From positions 2,163,501 to 2,227,500 of the forward strand of contig NZ_CP065511.1 of the NCBI RefSeq assembly GCF_022811925.1: 64,000 nucleotides of DNA, in the 5' to 3' direction. Origin of the DNA: Cytobacillus oceanisediminis (GTDB lineage Bacteria; Bacillota; Bacilli; Bacillales; Cytobacillaceae). Both the position numbers and the translations under genes were made by a program. This document shows, piece by piece, positions 46,114 through 54,805 of the stretch; the first letter of the stretch is position 1; each line of letters opens with the position of its first letter. A model generated the notes under the pieces. That model was not told the DNA's origin, did not search any database, and saw only the letters and a program-made list of their open reading frames with translations.

Positions 46114-47862
46114 ATGAAGGTTTTTTTGGATTTAATGTGGTTTTTTAAACAGGAGAAAAAGGCTTATGTAAACGGGATCATTCTGCTGTTATTTGTGGCA
46201 CTGCTTCAGCTGGTCCCGCCTAGTGTTGTCGGCATTATGGTCGATTCGATTAAAAATGGCGAGCTGACTGCAAAAGCATTATTAATGTGGATTGGACTTC
46301 TTGCTGTTGTTGCCCTCATGATGTATGTGCTCCGCTATTATTGGCGGATTATGATTTTCGGTTCGGCCGTTAAGCTGTCCAAACTCCTGCGCAACAGGCT
46401 TTATCGTCATTTTACGAATATGTCACAGTCCTTCTACCAGAAAAAGCGGGTGGGGGATTTAATGGCCCATGCGACAAATGATCTGCAGGCGATTCAGCAG
46501 ACAGCAGGCGCCGGGGTCCTCACATTTGTCGATTCACTGGCGACAGGCGGTTTCGTTATCATCGCCATGGCGACAACAATCAGCTGGAAGCTTACACTAA
46601 TCAGTCTGATTCCAATGCCGTTCATGGCACTTTTGACAAGCTGGTATGGAACACTTCTTCATAAACGGTTCCACAAAGCACAGGAGGCTTTTTCTTCACT
46701 GAATGACAAAACTCAGGAAAGTGTTTCAGGAATTAAAGTGATTAAAACATTCGGCCAGGAAAAAGAAGATATTGAAGATTTCCGCAGGCAGTCTGAAGAT
46801 GTAGTGCAAAAGAACATTTCTGTTGCACGGGTTGATTCTTTGTTTGATCCGACGATCAGCATTATTGTGGGGATCTCTTTCTTCCTATCTATTGCATTTG
46901 GATCAAGATATGTTATTGCAGGAGAGCTGACAATCGGGCAGCTGGTTTCATTTACTACCTATCTTGGTCTCCTGATTTGGCCGATGCTCGCATTTGGCTG
47001 GCTGTTCAATATTGTCGAGAGAGGCCGCGCCTCCTATGATCGAGTCTCTGCGCTTCTTGCAGAAGAAATCGATATTAAGGATGATGAGACTGGCATCATT
47101 GAAGTTCCGAGCGGTGATATTGAGTACAAGATTGAGAAGTTCGCCTATCCGGGTGAACAGGAAGCGCTGCTTAAGGATATTCATTTTAGACTGGAAAGAG
47201 GAGAGACTCTCGGCATAGCAGGTAAAACGGGTGCTGGCAAAACCACACTGCTGAAGCTATTGATCCGTGAGTTTGAAGGCTATAAAGGGGAAATTCTTTT
47301 TGCCGGACATCCAATAAATCGCTATAAAATTGAAAAACTGAGGGAAGCGATTGGCTATGTCCCGCAGGAGCACTTCCTGTTCTCGGCCACCGTTGCGGAA
47401 AATATCGGTTTCACGAGGCCGGATGCAGACCTTGAAGATATTTATTCGGCAGCGAAACTGGCCAATATCCATGAAGATATTCTCGAATTCACAGATGGCT
47501 ATAAAACCGTTGTGGGTGAAAGAGGGGTCTCGCTTTCTGGAGGGCAGAAGCAGCGTATTTCCATTGCAAGGGCTCTTGTAATGAATCCTGAAGTATTGAT
47601 TTTGGATGACTCCCTTTCTGCCGTTGATGCGAAAACTGAGGAAGCGATCCTCACTTCATTGCGTGGTGAGCGGGCAGGCAAGACAACGATCATAACCGCT
47701 CACAGGCTGAGCGCCATTCAGCATGCGAATCTCATATTGGTGCTGGATGAAGGGAAAATTGTTCAGCAGGGATCACATGATGAACTGATGGCTGAAGAAG
47801 GCTGGTATAAGAATATGTATCTGCGCCAGCAGCTGGAAGAGCTTGTGGAGCATGGGGGATAA
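46114..47862 (+). CDS. ABC exporter half-transporter, YheI/BmrC-like
   Basis: 582-aa half-transporter with six transmembrane helices (about residues 1-310) and an ATPase domain: Walker A GKTGAGKTT, Q-loop VPQEHFLFSATV, signature LSGGQKQRIS, Walker B VLILDDSLSAVD, H-loop TAHRLS. The residue after Walker B is Asp (DDS) instead of the catalytic Glu, so this is the degenerate site of a heterodimer, as in BmrC. The start is the ATG behind GGAGGATGGGG. The next gene, 4 bases further on, encodes the partner. Confidence 0.88.
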   Translation: MKVFLDLMWFFKQEKKAYVNGIILLLFVALLQLVPPSVVGIMVDSIKNGELTAKALLMWIGLLAVVALMMYVLRYYWRIMIFGSAVKLSKLLRNRLYRHFTNMSQSFYQKKRVGDLMAHATNDLQAIQQTAGAGVLTFVDSLATGGFVIIAMATTISWKLTLISLIPMPFMALLTSWYGTLLHKRFHKAQEAFSSLNDKTQESVSGIKVIKTFGQEKEDIEDFRRQSEDVVQKNISVARVDSLFDPTISIIVGISFFLSIAFGSRYVIAGELTIGQLVSFTTYLGLLIWPMLAFGWLFNIVERGRASYDRVSALLAEEIDIKDDETGIIEVPSGDIEYKIEKFAYPGEQEALLKDIHFRLERGETLGIAGKTGAGKTTLLKLLIREFEGYKGEILFAGHPINRYKIEKLREAIGYVPQEHFLFSATVAENIGFTRPDADLEDIYSAAKLANIHEDILEFTDGYKTVVGERGVSLSGGQKQRISIARALVMNPEVLILDDSLSAVDAKTEEAILTSLRGERAGKTTIITAHRLSAIQHANLILVLDEGKIVQQGSHDELMAEEGWYKNMYLRQQLEELVEHGG

Positions 47863-47866
47863 GACG

Positions 47867-49660
47867 ATGGAAAAGACACCGATTTTGAAGGGGAAAGAGC
47901 AGCGGAAGGTCCTTTTCCGACTTCTTTCCTATACAAAACCGCATAAGAAAACAATTATACTTGCCTTCAGTTTGCTTCTGTTAACGACGATTGGAGACAT
48001 ACTGGGGCCGATTTTTGTCAAAATCTTTATTGATGATTATTTAACACCAAGGGACCTCGCTTTCGAGCCGTTATTTGCCCTTGGTACTGCATACCTTGGC
48101 ATTCAGATCATGAATGTACTGGTATCCTATTTTCAGCTGCTGAAATTTCAAGAAATCGCGCTGAAAATCATTCAGCAGCTGCGAGTAGATGTATTTTCAA
48201 AGGTACAGTCACTGGGTTTAAAGTACTTTGATAAAACGCCAGCAGGAAGTATTGTATCACGGGTTACCAACGATACAGAGGCTATTAAAGATATGTTTGT
48301 CAGTGTCCTGGTTACCTTCATTCAGGGGGCCTTCCTGCTGACAGGGATCTTTGTGGCGATGTTTATCCTGAATGTGAAGCTGGCCCTATTCTGCCTGGTG
48401 ATTCTCCCGATTCTTTTTATGATCATTCGCACTTACCGTAAATACAGTTCGGTATTTTATAAGAACTTAAGGGAAAGGCTGAGCCAGCTGAATGCAAAGC
48501 TGAGTGAATCATTGCAGGGGATGTCCATTATCCAGGTATTCAGGCAGGAAAAAAGGCTGAGGAAGGAATTTGGCGATATCAATGAGCAGCATTACCAAGC
48601 AGGTATGCGCAATATCAAAATGGATGGGCTCCTGTTAAGGCCGGCCATTGACCTGGTTTATGTTCTGGCACTTATTATTGTATTGAGCTTCTTTGGGATT
48701 TCTTCTTTTAGCAGTCCGATCGAAATCGGTGTGCTGTATGCATTTGTCAGCTATCTGGACCGCTTCTTTGAGCCTGTTAATCAGATCATGATGAGGCTTT
48801 CCATGTATCAGCAGGCCATCATTGCGGCTTCAAGAGCGTTTGCGCTGCTGGACGAAAAGGAACTTGCTCCGGCACAGGAGGATAACCATTCTGCTGGAAT
48901 TAAGGAGGGAGAGATTGAGTTCAGGAACCTCAGCTTCTCCTATGACGGCAAACGGGATGTATTGAAAAATATTTCTTTTACAGCCAAGCCGGGTGAAACC
49001 GTTGCCCTGGTGGGCCATACCGGCAGCGGCAAGAGCTCAATCATTAATTTAATGATGCGATTCTATGAATATGATCGCGGCGATATTTTCATTGACGGAA
49101 AAAGCATTAAGTCTTATCCAGCTGAAGAATTGCGCACGAAAATGGGGCTCGTCCTTCAGGATCCATTCCTATTTTACGGGACGATTAAGAATAACATCAG
49201 ACTTCATAATGAGAAAATGACAGATGAAGAGATTAAAGCTGCTGCTCAGTTTGTTCAGGCCCATACATTCATAGATAAGCTGGAAGACGGATATGATCAT
49301 CCGGTGGTTGAGCGCGGATCGACTTTTTCGAGCGGGCAAAGACAGCTTATTGCCTTTGCAAGAACGATTGCTGCCAATCCGAAAATTCTTGTCCTTGATG
49401 AAGCAACAGCCAATATTGATACAGAAACAGAGGAAGCGATACAAACCGCACTGGAAAAAATGCGGAAGGGCCGCACGACGATTGCGATTGCTCACCGATT
49501 GTCTACGATACAGGATGCAGAATTGATTTTGGTTCTTCACCAGGGGGAAATAGTCGAAAGAGGAACCCATCAGGAATTGCTTGCCAAGCGCGGCTTGTAT
49601 CATAAGATGTATCTGCTGCAGAATGGGTCCGCTGAAAAAGTGGAGGATGCAGTTGGTTAA
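47867..49660 (+). CDS. ABC exporter half-transporter, YheH/BmrD-like
   Basis: 597-aa partner of the preceding protein, with six membrane helices, Walker A GHTGSGKSS, Q-loop LQDPFLFYGTI, Walker B ILVLDEATANID with the catalytic Glu intact, and H-loop IAHRLS. The ABC signature reads FSSGQRQL rather than LSGGQ. A canonical catalytic Glu here and Asp in the partner is the asymmetric pattern of BmrCD-type heterodimers. A multidrug or lipid substrate is likely; the true cargo is unknown. Confidence 0.88.
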   Translation: MEKTPILKGKEQRKVLFRLLSYTKPHKKTIILAFSLLLLTTIGDILGPIFVKIFIDDYLTPRDLAFEPLFALGTAYLGIQIMNVLVSYFQLLKFQEIALKIIQQLRVDVFSKVQSLGLKYFDKTPAGSIVSRVTNDTEAIKDMFVSVLVTFIQGAFLLTGIFVAMFILNVKLALFCLVILPILFMIIRTYRKYSSVFYKNLRERLSQLNAKLSESLQGMSIIQVFRQEKRLRKEFGDINEQHYQAGMRNIKMDGLLLRPAIDLVYVLALIIVLSFFGISSFSSPIEIGVLYAFVSYLDRFFEPVNQIMMRLSMYQQAIIAASRAFALLDEKELAPAQEDNHSAGIKEGEIEFRNLSFSYDGKRDVLKNISFTAKPGETVALVGHTGSGKSSIINLMMRFYEYDRGDIFIDGKSIKSYPAEELRTKMGLVLQDPFLFYGTIKNNIRLHNEKMTDEEIKAAAQFVQAHTFIDKLEDGYDHPVVERGSTFSSGQRQLIAFARTIAANPKILVLDEATANIDTETEEAIQTALEKMRKGRTTIAIAHRLSTIQDAELILVLHQGEIVERGTHQELLAKRGLYHKMYLLQNGSAEKVEDAVG

Positions 49661-49663
49661 TAG

Positions 49664-49693
49664 AAAAGACGTGTGATTGCTCACACGTCTTTT
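49664..49693. terminator. Bidirectional terminator behind the ABC exporter
   Basis: Perfect 13-bp stem aaaagacgtgtga / tcacacgtctttt, 4-base loop, shared by the converging hydrolase gene. Confidence 0.9.
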
Positions 49694-49699
49694 CGTTTC

Positions 49700-50461
49700 T
49701 TAAAAGGTGTAGGATTCTCCATCTTCAGGCACTAATACTTGATGGGAGATTCCTTTGTCTTTACTGTAGCTTTTTAATTCCTCTCTTGAGAGTGTCCAAT
49801 GGTTGACGGCCTCCATATGGACGGAAATAATCTTAGTATTCGGGGCAGCCTTGGAAACTTCGTAGATATCCTCTTTCCCCATAACAAGCGAGCCGCCTTC
49901 AAGGAACTGGTTATCTCCGCCGTTTACTACGATGATTTCGGGGCTGTGTGTTTCAATGGCTTCCTGAACAGCATCATACCAAACTGTATCTCCTGCTACA
50001 TAAAGTGTTTTTTCGCTGTGGTGCTTGAAGATCACTCCGCAAACCAGACCGGCTAGTTTTAAAATTTCGCCTCTGCCATGTTCGCCTTTTGTTTTTATTA
50101 ATTGGATATCTTCAAAAGCAGTATCTTCCTGGAGAACTTCTACATTAGTAAAACCTGCAACTTTCACTAGTGCAGCATCTTCTTCATTTTGCACATACAT
50201 TTTAATATCCTTTGCTAATGCTTCTTTGGCAGCATCATCAAAATGATCTAAATGCAGGTGGGTAACAATTACTGCATCCACATTATGAATAATTTCATCA
50301 ATGGAGACTGGAAGCTCTGTTAAAGGATTGTTTTGATCTTGTCTTAACGAATTTGGAAATGGCGGGTAAGTCCCTTTTTCTGCTAAGAAAGGGTCAATTA
50401 AAAACTTTTTCCCTGCATATTGGACAACTAGTGTAGCGTTGCGGATTTGCTGTATATTCAT
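49700..50461 (-). CDS. MBL-fold metal-dependent hydrolase
   Basis: 253-aa metallo-beta-lactamase-fold protein with the zinc motif THLHLDHFD, upstream NATLVVQYAGKKFLIDPFLAEKG, a metal-binding Asp in LYVAGDTVWYDAV and His in ISVHMEAVNH. This is the UlaG/YtkL-like group of cytosolic hydrolases with diverse or unknown substrates. GGAGT lies before the ATG. Divergent from the next gene, an Lrp-type regulator, which may control it. Confidence 0.85.
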   Translation of the reverse strand: MNIQQIRNATLVVQYAGKKFLIDPFLAEKGTYPPFPNSLRQDQNNPLTELPVSIDEIIHNVDAVIVTHLHLDHFDDAAKEALAKDIKMYVQNEEDAALVKVAGFTNVEVLQEDTAFEDIQLIKTKGEHGRGEILKLAGLVCGVIFKHHSEKTLYVAGDTVWYDAVQEAIETHSPEIIVVNGGDNQFLEGGSLVMGKEDIYEVSKAAPNTKIISVHMEAVNHWTLSREELKSYSKDKGISHQVLVPEDGESYTF

Positions 50462-50579
50462 ATAAATGTACTCCTTTTCTTTGATTTACGTATAGTTTAT
50501 ACTAGGACCCATTGGCACTTACATAGATTAAATCAAGTCTTTTTGATGTTTAACTTGAAAAGTGAAAGGAGTTGAAAAA

Positions 50580-50987
50580 ATGCTGGATCATACGGATCAG
50601 CGTATTTTGGAGGAACTCTCCAAAAACAGCCGGATCACCATGAAGGAGCTGGGGAAGAAAGTCCATTTAACTGGCCAGGCAGCCGCATCAAGAGTGACGA
50701 AATTAGAAGATCAGGGCGTTATTGAGGGGTACACAATCAAAGTGAACCAGGAAAAATTAGGATTTCACATCCATGCTTTCATTACGATTATAACTCAAAG
50801 TATGAATCATCAGCCGTATCTGACTTTTGTCAAAGCACAGGAGGAAATCATACATAATTTTAAAATCAGCGGAGATGGCTGTTATCTACTGGAATGCAAA
50901 TTCCCGTCTAATGAACGGTTAGATCAATTTTTAACACACTTGAATAAGCATGCAAATTATAAATTATCGATTGTTATTAATAAATAG
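50580..50987 (+). CDS. Lrp/AsnC-family transcriptional regulator
   Basis: 135-aa regulator. The N-terminal helix-turn-helix (LDHTDQRILEELSKNSRITMKELGKKVHLTGQAAASRVTKLEDQGVIEGYTIKVN) is followed by a RAM effector domain (FHIHAFITIITQS...ISGDGCYLLECKFPSNERLDQFLTHL). The ATG behind AAAGGAG is used. It is divergent from the MBL hydrolase gene across about 120 bases, the usual layout of a local regulator. Ligand unknown. Confidence 0.9.
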   Translation: MLDHTDQRILEELSKNSRITMKELGKKVHLTGQAAASRVTKLEDQGVIEGYTIKVNQEKLGFHIHAFITIITQSMNHQPYLTFVKAQEEIIHNFKISGDGCYLLECKFPSNERLDQFLTHLNKHANYKLSIVINK

Positions 50988-51021
50988 ATGTTAAGAAGGA
51001 TTCATGAAGAGAAATGAATGT

Positions 51022-51055
51022 AAAAAACAGCCTGCATTGGTTGCATGGCTGTTTC
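51022..51055 (-). terminator. Terminator of ynzD
   Basis: aaacagccatgca / tgcaggctgttt on the minus strand, then TTT. Confidence 0.82.
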
Positions 51056-51226
51056 TTAATGTGTCTGCACTTTTTTTATAAAGATTCGGTTATATTCATT
51101 TAATAGGGCATCCAGTTCCTGGCTGTACCGGATTGCTGCGGCAGAGCTTAAGCCGCTTTTCATGGCCACTTGAATTAACTCTGTTCTTTTTTGTTCAATC
51201 AATGTAAGCAGTTCCTGTTTACACAT
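51056..51226 (-). CDS. ynzD: Spo0E-like aspartyl-phosphate phosphatase YnzD
   Basis: 56-aa helical-hairpin protein: ELLTLIEQKRTELIQVAMKSGLSSAAAIRYSQELDALLNEYNR. It contains the S-Q-E-L-D signature of Spo0E, YisI and YnzD, which dephosphorylate Spo0A~P and so delay sporulation. Size and position between yneF and ccdA match ynzD of B. subtilis. GAGGA lies 9 bases before the ATG and a terminator follows. It is the kind of short gene easily missed. Confidence 0.9.
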   Translation of the reverse strand: MCKQELLTLIEQKRTELIQVAMKSGLSSAAAIRYSQELDALLNEYNRIFIKKVQTH

Positions 51227-51572
51227 GGCCAATAGTTCCTCTCTGATTATTTCTTATATGTAGGCTTTACTCTGCCAATTCGATTCCATGTCAAAAGCTG
51301 AAAGATAATAACAGAATTTGTTAAGTCCTATACTAGTATATCGAATTATGGTAATTAATTCAAAAGAAACTTGTTTTAAACTTTAGTAACATTTACATTA
51401 AAAATACATGTTTTAGGTTGAAATATAATATGAATTATTATAATAGCAGTTGGTTTACTCAGAAATGTGTGAAAATTTTGGGACACAAAATGTTCACATT
51501 CTATCCATTATCTTTTCTATATGGGATTTGTTAGAATGAAATGGGAATGAATGAGTATCAGGAGTTGTGACT
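51227..51572. other. Gap between ynzD and ccdA
   Basis: AT-rich, no gene seen. A TTGAAA with several TAATAT/TATAAT-like hexamers lies near 51419-51445 and could drive ccdA, but spacing is not clear-cut. Confidence 0.4.
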
Positions 51573-52280
51573 ATGACAGATTTGAATGTATTTATTGCAT
51601 TAGGGGCAGGGTTCTTAAGCTTCATTTCTCCTTGCTGCCTGCCGTTATATCCAGCATTCTTATCGTATATTACAGGAATGTCTGTAGGGGAGATTAAAGA
51701 AGAGAATGCAATGCTGCAAAGACGGAGCATGCTGCACACGCTATTCTTCCTGCTTGGATTTTCGGCTATTTTTATTGCAATTGGGTTTGGGACTACTTTT
51801 ATTGGCCGTTTCTTTACTGAATATCAAGACCTCATCCGCCAGCTAGGAGCAATATTTATCTTCTTCTTTGGTCTGTTGGTAGTGGGAGTCATCAAGCCGG
51901 AATTCTTAATGAAAGAAAGACGGTTCGAGTTTAAAAACCGCCCTGCCGGATTGCTTGGTTCGGTATTAATCGGGATGGCATTTGCTGCCGGCTGGACCCC
52001 GTGTACAGGACCGATTCTGGGAGCCGTGATTTCACTCGCAGCATCTAATCCAAGCTCAGCAATGGTTTATATGATTGCCTATATCCTTGGTTTCGGAATC
52101 CCATTCTTCGTGCTTTCGTTCTTTGTCGGCAAGCTGCAATGGATCAGACGAAACAGCGCAAAGATTATGAAAATCGGCGGCGTATTGATGATGATCATGG
52201 GTGTTGTCTTATTCTTTGACTGGATGACAAAAATCATTGCCATTCTTTCACCGTTATTTGGCGGATTTACTGGTTTCTAA
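51573..52280 (+). CDS. ccdA: Cytochrome c biogenesis thiol transporter CcdA
   Basis: 235-aa membrane protein that carries reducing power across the membrane for cytochrome c maturation and spore cortex redox reactions. Six membrane helices are visible, with one redox Cys in the first helix region ([14 protein letters not shown]) and the other in the fourth ([14 protein letters not shown]). The ATG 8 bases behind GGAG gives the B. subtilis length. yneI and yneJ follow, as in the ccdA-ccdB-ccdC cluster. Confidence 0.95.
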   Translation: MTDLNVFIALGAGFLSFISPCCLPLYPAFLSYITGMSVGEIKEENAMLQRRSMLHTLFFLLGFSAIFIAIGFGTTFIGRFFTEYQDLIRQLGAIFIFFFGLLVVGVIKPEFLMKERRFEFKNRPAGLLGSVLIGMAFAAGWTPCTGPILGAVISLAASNPSSAMVYMIAYILGFGIPFFVLSFFVGKLQWIRRNSAKIMKIGGVLMMIMGVVLFFDWMTKIIAILSPLFGGFTGF

Positions 52281-52285
52281 AAGCA

Positions 52286-52321
52286 GGGGCACATTCAAAT
52301 TGGGAATGTGCTCCTTTTTTT
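52286..52321 (+). terminator. Terminator of ccdA
   Basis: Perfect 11-bp stem ggggcacattc / gaatgtgctcc, then seven T. Confidence 0.9.
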
Positions 52322-52559
52322 GCTATAAGTAAAAAGGGCTATGTCAGCTGGTCGAAATTTGTCATATTCTTTCAATTGAAATTTATCTGATACTTCGATA
52401 TATTGAAATATGTGTTCCTTGGGCGTGGAAAAGTGTATCTCTCTAAAGGAATGATTTTTTTCTATTAGATGTTTAATAATTGTTTTTATGGGTATTTTTT
52501 ACTATGAATGTAGTATAATAGAGATATAGCTTCCAATGCACTACAAGGGGGAAACAGCG

Positions 52560-52919
52560 GTGGCGAGAATTTTAATAGTAGATGATGCGAAGTTTATGAG
52601 GGTTACCCTTGGCAGCATTTTGAAAAAAGCAGACCATGAAATTGTGGGAGAAGGGGAAAACGGAATAGAAGCCGTGCACCTATTCGAAACTCTAAAACCT
52701 GATCTGGTAATGATGGATATCACCATGCCTGAAATGAGCGGACTTGAAGCAGTCAGGGAAATTAAGAGGGACAACCCTAATGCAAAAGTAATTATGTGTT
52801 CAGCCATGGGCCAGCAGAAGGTAGTGGTTGAATCCATTGAAGCTGGCGCGAAAGATTTTATCATAAAACCATTTGATGAAGGCCGTGTATTAGAAGCTGT
52901 GAATCGGGTATTAAGCTAA
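52560..52919 (+). CDS. yneI: Single-domain response regulator YneI (CcdB)
   Basis: 119-aa CheY-like receiver domain: acidic pocket ILIVDDAKFMR, phospho-acceptor Asp in LVMMDITMPEMSG, CSAMGQQ with the switch Thr/Ser, and KDFIIKPF with the conserved Lys. No output domain. The start is GTG behind AAGGGGGA; an upstream in-frame ATG overlaps that site. It stands between ccdA and yneJ in Bacillus but is not needed for cytochrome c synthesis. Confidence 0.93.
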   Translation: MARILIVDDAKFMRVTLGSILKKADHEIVGEGENGIEAVHLFETLKPDLVMMDITMPEMSGLEAVREIKRDNPNAKVIMCSAMGQQKVVVESIEAGAKDFIIKPFDEGRVLEAVNRVLS

Positions 52920-53071
52920 GAGCTGACTCAGGGTACCCTGGACATACGGATGTGTCCGGGTATCAGCTGGAGTGGCTTTTTTTATTGAACTTTTATCCTT
53001 CTGAGTACCTAAATCAAGCCTATTAAGATATAATATGGTTAGTAATCAAATGAAATAGAGGATGAAATCGA

Positions 53072-53560
53072 ATGGACTTTGTATTAATTTCATCAATCGG
53101 TGCCGTTTTTATGGCGATCTTCGTGATGTTCATCCGCATGAAGGCCGCAAAGAAGCCGGCTTCCGCCAAGAAAATCATCTTGCCGCCGATTTTTATGAGC
53201 ACAGGTGCTCTTATGTTTGTCGTTCCTTATTTTCGCGTTACCCCAATGGAGATCCTGGAAGCAGCCACAGTTGGAATGCTGTTTTCCATCCTTTTAATTA
53301 AAACATCCTCCTTTGAAATCAGGGACAGCGATATTTATCTGAAGCGTTCCAAAGCATTCGCTTTTATATTGATAGGATTGCTTGTAATCCGGATTATTGG
53401 AAAAATGGTCCTTAGCTCAACGATTGACTATGGTCAGCTGAGCGGCATGTTCTGGATTCTCGCATTTTCGATGATTGTTCCGTGGAGGATAGCGATGTAT
53501 ATGAATTACCGGAAGATTCATCAGGAGCTGCATGGGTCGGGGAATCCGAAAACAACTTGA
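53072..53560 (+). CDS. yneJ: Membrane protein YneJ (CcdC)
   Basis: 162-aa integral membrane protein with four to five hydrophobic segments (VLISSIGAVFMAIFVMFIRM, IILPPIFMSTGALMFVVPYF, LEAATVGMLFSILLIKTS, AFAFILIGLLVIRII, GMFWILAFSMIVPWRIAMY). It matches YneJ/CcdC of Bacillus, third gene of the ccd cluster, function unknown. GAGGATGA precedes the ATG. Length is as in B. subtilis. Confidence 0.92.
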   Translation: MDFVLISSIGAVFMAIFVMFIRMKAAKKPASAKKIILPPIFMSTGALMFVVPYFRVTPMEILEAATVGMLFSILLIKTSSFEIRDSDIYLKRSKAFAFILIGLLVIRIIGKMVLSSTIDYGQLSGMFWILAFSMIVPWRIAMYMNYRKIHQELHGSGNPKTT

Positions 53561-53568
53561 TAGAATGA

Positions 53569-53595
53569 AAGCCGCCGGGCATGGGCTCGGCGGAT
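53569..53595 (+). terminator. Terminator of yneJ
   Basis: gccgccg / cggcgg-type GC-rich arms followed by ATTTTT. Confidence 0.75.
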
Positions 53596-53608
53596 TTTTG
53601 TGTTCGGA

Positions 53609-54136
53609 TTAATGGACACCATTTTTGGGGTCCCAAAGTCCATACATCTTCCTGATTTCTACGATTTGGCCGATATGATAGGCGTTGTGGATGGTTAGAT
53701 TGGAAATGACAGACGACCAGGATTCAATGGGTTCCTTATAGGCGGACGAAAGCAATTTTTCTTCATTGCATTCTTTCAGGGTTTTGATCCATTCAAACAA
53801 TACGTTTTGAAGAGCTTTTATGGCAGATTGCCAATCCTCTTCCGTAACGGATTCATTGATGCTGAATGTTTCGTCATTGGCGATATGGGTTTGGGCGAGC
53901 GGCAATTCTTTGAATCTTGATAGATAGCGGTCATTCCAGAAGGTAAGGTGGGTGACGATCTGCCAGACCGAATTGGCTGTTCCAGACTTGAATGATGCTT
54001 CTTTTGCTGATAGTCCTTCGATGGCAGCTGATAACGGGACAAACCAATTGGGCTGGTCGAGCAGGCGGATAGTTGTTTTAATAAGACTTCTTTTGTGGTC
54101 ATTGGATTTCTCCTTTTTGGGTAGAGTACTCTTCAT
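53609..54136 (-). CDS. DinB-family protein with probable frameshift near its start
   Basis: The frame encodes a DinB/YfiT four-helix protein: LLDQPNWFVPLSAAIEGLSAKEASFK, SVWQIVTHLTFWNDRYL, and AYHIGQIVEIRKMYGLWDPKNGVH, with the three metal-binding histidines. Its annotated start has no ribosome binding site. Inside the frame lies AAAGGAG followed by an ATG (54102) in another frame that reads MTTKEVLLKQ, a typical DinB beginning. One added base near 54066-54073 would join this to IRLLDQPNWF. So the true gene likely begins at 54102 and has lost a base. Confidence 0.78.
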   Translation of the reverse strand: MKSTLPKKEKSNDHKRSLIKTTIRLLDQPNWFVPLSAAIEGLSAKEASFKSGTANSVWQIVTHLTFWNDRYLSRFKELPLAQTHIANDETFSINESVTEEDWQSAIKALQNVLFEWIKTLKECNEEKLLSSAYKEPIESWSSVISNLTIHNAYHIGQIVEIRKMYGLWDPKNGVH

Positions 54137-54183
54137 TTCTATTCAATAAAGTTGGAGAGTATCCTTCTTAAAGCCCGGAATAA

Positions 54184-54217
54184 TAAAAAACCATTCCGCA
54201 GATCCGAAATGGTTTAG
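54184..54217 (-). terminator. Terminator of yneK
   Basis: aaaccatt / aatggttt on the minus strand followed by TTTATT; it overlaps the stop codon. Confidence 0.75.
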
Positions 54218-54639
54218 AATAAATGTTCGTATGGAGTCATGTTTATCTGTTTTTCAGTCAATTTCTTTCGCAGGAATTTGTGATCCCTTTTTGGAGTGGC
54301 TAGAATATAGCCTCGAATCAGGAGGTCCTGATTAATTTGTGCTGCCTTTTCCTTTAGGGCAAGTTCGCCGATTTTTCCGGCTATTTTCATTCTTGCTACA
54401 TCCCTGAACAGTTCAGGCACTGGACTTACAAGATCCTCCAGCAGATCCTTTTCCTTCTGCTGCCAAAGATGGCGCGTCTCATTGACATAATGCTCTTCCC
54501 AATCCAAATCCGATTTGCCATCTTCTTTCGGCATGCGCTTTAAGAATTTGCGGAACATAAAAAAGCCGCCGATCGCGAAGAAAGAAATCAAAACAACAAC
54601 CCAAAACAATATAAAATACATAAACCAGCCTTGTAGCAT
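54214..54639 (-). CDS. yneK: DUF2621 membrane protein YneK
   Basis: 141-aa protein with one N-terminal transmembrane helix (WFMYFILFWVVVLISFFAIGGFFMF) and a soluble part (DLDWEEHYVNETRHLW, SPVPELFRDVARMKIAGKIGELALKEKA, LIRGYILATPKRDHKFLRKKL). It matches YneK of Bacillus in length and position after the ccd cluster; function unknown. The ATG behind AGGTGAAGG is used instead of an upstream GTG. Confidence 0.9.
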   Translation of the reverse strand: MLQGWFMYFILFWVVVLISFFAIGGFFMFRKFLKRMPKEDGKSDLDWEEHYVNETRHLWQQKEKDLLEDLVSPVPELFRDVARMKIAGKIGELALKEKAAQINQDLLIRGYILATPKRDHKFLRKKLTEKQINMTPYEHLF

Positions 54640-54718
54640 TTCCTTCACCTACACACATATTTTCCTGTCCTTATTATAAGCCTTGTCCCGCGATACGACA
54701 AGAAAGGAAGCGTTAGTC

Positions 54719-54747
54719 TTGAAAACAGAACCATTTGCCCTTATAAT
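54719..54747 (+). promoter_or_regulatory. Consensus promoter in front of the tRNA-Sec-like half gene
   Basis: TTGAAA, exactly 17 bases, TATAAT. The tRNA-like sequence begins 16 bases downstream of the -10. There is no protein-coding start nearby, which fits an RNA gene promoter. Confidence 0.75.
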
Positions 54748-54762
54748 AGGAAGAGTCTTTAC

Positions 54763-54805
54763 GGGGCTGATTGGGGTGCTGGTGCCCTCCACGGTCTTCA
54801 AAACC
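54763..54805 (+). pseudogene. selC: 5' half of a selenocysteine tRNA gene (selC), interrupted after the anticodon loop
   Basis: The 43 bases fit the 5' part of bacterial tRNA-Sec: an 8-base acceptor strand (GGGGCTGA), TT, and a long D arm (GGGGTGC-TGGT-GCCCTCC). The anticodon strand ACGGT is followed by the loop CTTCAAA, identical to the E. coli tRNA-Sec loop with anticodon TCA, and then ACC. A complete stem would continue with GT, but the sequence changes to TAAAAG and no 3' half follows. The break coincides with the edge of the integrase-bearing element. Recognition is by structure reading only. Confidence 0.65.

Noticed and set aside
49169..49684. 171-codon minus-strand frame opposite the second ABC half-transporter
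   Set aside because: Antisense shadow covering the conserved ATPase domain.
53818..54102. 94-codon frame MTTKEVLLKQ... as an independent gene
   Set aside because: Only its first ten residues look real (DinB N-terminus); the rest is the shadow frame of the DinB gene.
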